Below are positions 59,693 to 64,000 of a stretch of DNA of 64,000 nt, in pieces. Source of the stretch: Arabidopsis thaliana. Lineage: Eukaryota > Streptophyta > Magnoliopsida > Brassicales > Brassicaceae. The stretch lies in contig NC_003076.8 of assembly GCF_000001735.4 (NCBI RefSeq), positions 124,001 through 188,000 on the forward strand, read 5' to 3'. The notes beneath the pieces are model-generated. The model was not told the origin of the DNA and made no database searches. It worked only from the letters and a program-made list of their open reading frames with translations. Position 1 is the stretch's first letter, and each line of letters opens with the position of its first letter. The translations under genes were made by a program, and so were the position numbers.

Positions 59693-62244
59693 TTAGACAT
59701 TGAAGATCTTCTTGACCTTCCTGATCTTCTTACGGCATACCGGACAAAAACCCGAAGTTTCAGCTATCCTGTGTATTGTACATCCAATTTTTGAAGTCAT
59801 CATTAATGTTCATTCTTGTGTCATGAAAAGATCCCATTCAAAAATGACACAACTAAAATAATGAAAAGATCGAACATGTTATTTTCTTACCGTGTCCCGC
59901 ACTGGAAGCAAGCAACGCAGTGTCCACAAGAGAGGAAGAAACAGTCTCTAGGCGCATCATAGCAAATTGCACATAGATATCTTGTACTACTGTGGCCTTC
60001 ACCATGTGCACCTTCCAATTCCTCTGTACTCGTCAAAATAGAACTGTAGGACGAGCACCAGCTTGAGTTATCATCGTCTTTTCCCGGAATTAGAGGAGCT
60101 ACATCATCATTTTCATCAACGGTTTCATCTTCAGTGACTGGTTGTCGTTTATTGAAGAGACTCGAGACAATTAACAAGAGTGCTGTCACTACACCTGTGA
60201 TAATAAGCCCAGGGGAAGAGCAAAAGTTTATGATAAAGTCTTAAACGGAAAAAATTCGGTTTATATGCCTCATGTTATATAATAAAAAGAACATTACCCA
60301 TGCAAACTATGTATGCAATCCACCTTGGTTCATATGAGAGTTTTGCGCAGAACTCATTCTTAGAATTGTTCTGAACAACAAGAAAAGAGTTGGATCCAAA
60401 CTGGTTCGTAAGTTTTATTCTCGAATATACATAACAATGTGAACTATTTTGTATTGCTCTATGAATAGCTTGTTAAGAAGAATAAAATGGAAAGACAAGA
60501 AATAGGGTACATACCAGCTTTGGACCTGGTGAGGTTAGTACAGCAGCATTAGTTCCAAATAATGGAACACTTAGAGTGCACTTGTCGTTAGGGAAAGAGC
60601 AATTGTAATAAGCATTTGTAGTATCATACAATACCCCCTCAACTTGAATGTCAATCGTCGCCTGAACATAGATATTGTGTGAGAATGGTGTATAATCAGA
60701 CAAAAAGAGCGCTACTTGGGATTAGAAAGGGGCAATATACTGCAGTAAAACTTTTCAAAAAGTTACCCTAAGAGTTTAAGTTTTAACATATATCATCATA
60801 AGCTGCTTCAGCATTTACCTTCACTTCATTCAGGTATACGTTGCCTACTGCAACATAATAACTCGACGACTTAGTTATGTCCTGCTCAATATAACCACTA
60901 TCTGTCACAAATAAAATAAGTAGGGCGTGAGTGAACACATAAATATTCAGAATAAAAATCCATCATGTTAAAAACCTTGGACACTTGCCAGAGATTATAT
61001 GCCACGACAGTGTAGTGTCTGGACGCGTCGGATCTTGTACCCACTCAGAGAGCCCATCCACACCTTCAATTATAAACGCATAAAAAAGCTGAATTACAAA
61101 ACAACTATTCTTTCTTAACAGCCTGTGAATACCAGAATATGATGAAATCTCAACATCAAATCAGGGGAGGGATCAGACTGGCATAATGAACATTCTTTTG
61201 CAAAACATCTTCTCATTCATATGGTTATTAAAGACAGAAAACAACAATGAAGGTGACCGTTCCAGCAATTTGTCTCAGTGGATACTAAAACATCACCAAA
61301 CTAAAGATTTGGCGAATAAACTCTTGTGATGAAGATGATAATTTAAGTGGCCACTATGAAGCATCTATCTAAATTACTAAACTAATTATAATTAAAAAAG
61401 GATTCTTCTCTAGCATACCTTGGGCTATCACAAGGTATAAGGAAGAACCCACAGATTCAACGTTGTATGAAACTTTTACGCGTGACCCCTTGTTCAAATA
61501 CTGTATCCAATACTGCAAAATGTAGCAAAACAAAAAGTATCAGTCCCCGTTTCAATAGCCATTTCTAGATAACACAAGTAAAGAGCTAACCTTGTAAGAA
61601 TCATTAGGCACAGCTAGATAGTGAACTTCGGACCATTTAGTCAGAACATCAAGCTGTGGGGCTTGGTTCAATCCATACAGTATCAAACCAGATCCCTTGT
61701 TCCCTAATTCTTCCACCTTGAGAAAATCGGCAAAGATAGAAACTTTGATATCAGAAGGTTCAACAATGGTGGATTCTAAATGCATGAGAGGAGAGAACAT
61801 ACAATGACATTTTGGACGAACACTGAAGTTGGCTTAATAAGAAACGAAGAGTTTGGTCCCAACCAGACATTCGTTGTTCCATAAAGCCCCAGAATCAAAG
61901 TCATCGACACTGATTTAAAATTCAACGACGACAAGACATATATCAACAACAAGAACAACAAAAATAAAGCATAGATTGAAAAATACGAACTTACCAAAGA
62001 TACAGAAGGTAGCAACGACGACAACGCAAGACCAAGGGTCTTCAGAAGTGGAATTGTTCCTGACGTTCTCAGATGCAACAACGCTTCCATGGCGATAATC
62101 GTACTCAGAACGATTCCACGGTGGACGATCACGATGATCAAAACCGGAATCGTTGCCGTGATGTTCAAAGCGATGAAAGCCGGTTTCTTCACGGGTCACA
62201 GGCGGAGAAGAAGAAGAAGATGGGAGAGAATCCGGTAGAGACAT
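59693..62244 (-). CDS. APD2: RING-finger membrane E3 ligase of the APD family
   Basis: About ten exons on the minus strand, from ATG 62244 to the stop at 59693. Clear exons include 62244-61997, about 61916-61803, 60193-59891 and the last 59768-59693. The N-terminus ([20 protein letters not shown]) is followed by a membrane helix ([12 protein letters not shown]), a long luminal domain of the DUF4792/DUF4793 type, a second membrane segment ([20 protein letters not shown]), an acidic linker, and a C-terminal C3HC4 RING finger: [26 protein letters not shown], then [16 protein letters not shown] proteins of this type are ubiquitin E3 ligases on endomembranes; APD genes act redundantly in pollen mitosis II. 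The ends and some internal exon edges are approximate. I believe it is At5g01450. Confidence 0.85.
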
Positions 62245-62822
62245 GTTGTCGCGAATCGATGAGAGGAATGAAGAAATTGAAGAGATAAAGGTAAAACCCT
62301 AACCTTAGGTTTGGGGTTAATGTTGTTGAGGAACGAAGGATGATTTGAACGACGGGTCGGCTTCTTCTCTTTCTTCATCGTCACGTTGAACGGTGGATTC
62401 ACAAAACTTGGAGAGAGACGACGACTTTGGAAAAAGTAAAACATTTATTTTCTTATCTTAATAGAAATTTAAAGATAAAAAACATTTTCGAAGAATCTCT
62501 TTTTGGTTTGGAGTTAGGACAGGCTGGTCTGGTCTCGTTTTACGCAATTACTGTAACACCCTCATTCCCATCTGTCATCAGCTACGGTATATTCGTAAAT
62601 ATGACATTTAAGTGAGGGCTTATCCGTAAATAACCGAAGCGAGTCACATACCTGGACGCAGTCTTCGTTTCTCATTCCAGTCTGGTTTTCGACATACGGA
62701 AAAAAAAAACCAGATCTACAAAAATAAATAATCCCCAAATTGAATTTCAAATTTCGAAGCTTCAAGAAACCCTAATTTTTCTCAATCTAAGCTGAGGTTT
62801 GGGATCTCGTACATTGCACGCG
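62245..62822. promoter_or_regulatory. Divergent promoter between APD2 and the LMBR1-like gene
   Basis: A head-to-head gap of 578 bp. A telobox-like AAACCCTAACC lies at about 62294-62304 in the APD2 leader, and the LMBR1-like leader holds AAACCCTAATTTTTC at about 62767-62781. No TATA box is evident, consistent with two broadly expressed genes. Confidence 0.5.
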
Positions 62823-64000
62823 ATGGGAGATTTCAATCTCGCTCTCGTGATTGTTGCGATCGTAGTTTGCGTCATTGTTTTCATCTCCAGTATCTACCTC
62901 CTCGTCAACTATCAGCATCCAGATGATGCAAACCAGGCTTATTTCCCCAAATTCGTTGTTGTTTTTGGTTTATCCATTGCTATGATCTCTATTCTCATGT
63001 TACCGGCGGATGTGGCTAACCGGCATGCTTGTCGACATTCGATTTACAACGGCGCTTGTAATCTCACCTTACCTATGAAGGATCTTTGGCTTGCCGTTTA
63101 CATTGTTGACGCTGTGCTTGTCTTCTTCATCATCCCCTTCGCTATGTTTTTCTATGAAGGCGACCAGGACAAGTTTGTTTCTCCACGATTTTTTTTTTTT
63201 TTTTTTTGAGTTATTATTAGTTGGTAATGTAAAGTTGTTGATGTTGTGGGCTTGTGTTTTTTACTGCAGGGCTCTTGGGAAGAGGATAAAGAGTGCTTTG
63301 ATTTGGGTGGTTACTACAGCTGTTGTTTGTGCTCTGGTTCTTGGAATTTTATACGGTTAGTTGTTACTGTTTGGTTTCTTTTGTAGATTTTGAGCTTCAT
63401 TTTCTTCCTGGTTTGAGGAAAATTACTGAGATTATGTTGGAGTGGTGATTGAACCAATAGTGGGATTGTGAAAAGGGTGGTCTTCTGATGTTCTTCTTAT
63501 TTGCATTAGTGATTTATAATGTAATTCTACAAATGTATTAGGAGTCATTGGGAAGGTGGACTTCTCTGTAAGGCACTTGTCTTCTGCCACGACTACTTTC
63601 CCTACTTCATGGCAGTTTTCAAATAATCAACCTTGCATTGGTAACACTGCTCGTCAGGTAATACTTTAAATTTTCTTGCATTCTTGTTATGAGTTTTTCT
63701 TTCGTTAGTCTCTATGCAAAATATATTTCAGTATGTAAAATATCTTCTCTTCTCCTTGGTATATTGATCGGCAGTGCTCAGCATATACAGCTAATGCTGC
63801 GTCTGAAAAGACATGGTCCATGCGTACTACGTTTCCAGAATATGTTGTTGCTCTTGCTACAATCGTTGGGTCAGTGCTCTTCACGGTATGTACATCTCTC
63901 TATTAGGTGTTTTGTGTTAAAAGTTTCACCTCATTGTCTTGGAAGGCATATAATCTTTCTCATATTAAGGCTTGGTTGTGTTCTCTTGCAGTTAAAAGAC
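62823..64000 (+). CDS. LMBR1/LMBD1-like multi-spanning membrane protein, 5' part
   Basis: Partial gene running off the right edge. Exons seen: 62823-63172, 63270-63355, 63542-63657, 63775-63885, and the start of the next at 63992. The frame is continuous: MGDFNLALVIVAIVVCVIVF, PADVANRHACRHSI, LWLAVYIVDAVLVFFIIPFA, then ALGKRIKSALIWVVTTAVVC, then FPTSWQFSNNQPCIG. At least four hydrophobic helices alternate with short loops, as in LMBR1/LMBD1 proteins, nine-helix endomembrane proteins; the animal LMBD1 exports vitamin B12 from lysosomes, which plants do not use, so the plant role is open. The start ATG is the first in the frame after the telobox-bearing leader. I believe it is At5g01460. Confidence 0.9.

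Noticed and set aside
59332-59703. 123-codon plus-strand open frame
   Set aside because: Overlaps the APD2 last exon and 3' flank in antisense; no recognisable domain.
1-64000. CRISPR arrays, bacterial operons or secondary-metabolite clusters
   Set aside because: The sequence is plant nuclear DNA; the repeats seen are minisatellites or duplications without spacer structure, and neighbouring genes are functionally unrelated.

Overview
The window is nuclear DNA of a flowering plant. Genes are split by short GT-AG introns (about 80-700 bp), intergenic DNA is AT-rich, promoters carry TATA boxes, site II (TGGGCC) and telobox (AAACCCTA) motifs, and one plant L1-type LINE is present. Recalled protein families, predicted lengths and gene order together match the top of Arabidopsis thaliana chromosome 5, about loci At5g01305 to At5g01460. 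That assignment comes from memory and matching protein lengths, not from a search, and the accession is unknown.

Layout, left to right. 1.3-5.0 kb: a group VIII bHLH gene, then a four-domain aprataxin-like DNA-end repair gene. 5.5-10.8 kb: two head-to-tail pyruvate decarboxylase genes made by a tandem duplication of about 3 kb. 11.7-17.5 kb: a nearly full-length, recently inserted but frameshifted LINE. 19.2-25.3 kb: a mitochondrial succinate/fumarate carrier, a 72-residue small protein gene with tiny exons, and a TBL-family polysaccharide O-acetyltransferase. 26.4 kb: tRNA-Ala(AGC). 28.6-33.5 kb: ACI1/TRM-like gene, a tRNA-derived SINE relic, and a GT-3-type trihelix factor. 36.5-47.1 kb: a class B DnaJ and the 27-exon symplekin-like ESP4. 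48.6-54.0 kb: PDX1 (vitamin B6 synthase), a glutaredoxin-fold protein without the catalytic cysteines, and a Got1-type Golgi membrane protein.

55.5-59.4 kb is the most rearranged part. It holds a truncated nardilysin-like (M16) gene, a degraded copy of the 5' end of ESP4 displaced about 10 kb, and a tandem duplication containing a possible small unrecognised gene. 59.7-64.0 kb: the RING protein APD2 and, divergently, the 5' half of an LMBR1/LMBD-like membrane protein gene cut by the window edge.

The genes are ordinary, separately transcribed plant loci. I see no operon-like system, CRISPR array or biosynthetic cluster. The most notable structures are the mobile-element and duplication footprints: the LINE with perfect target-site duplications, a 23-bp poly(T) insertion with a 16-bp target-site duplication, the 45-bp coding minisatellite in ESP4, and the pseudogene patch at 55.5-59.4 kb.
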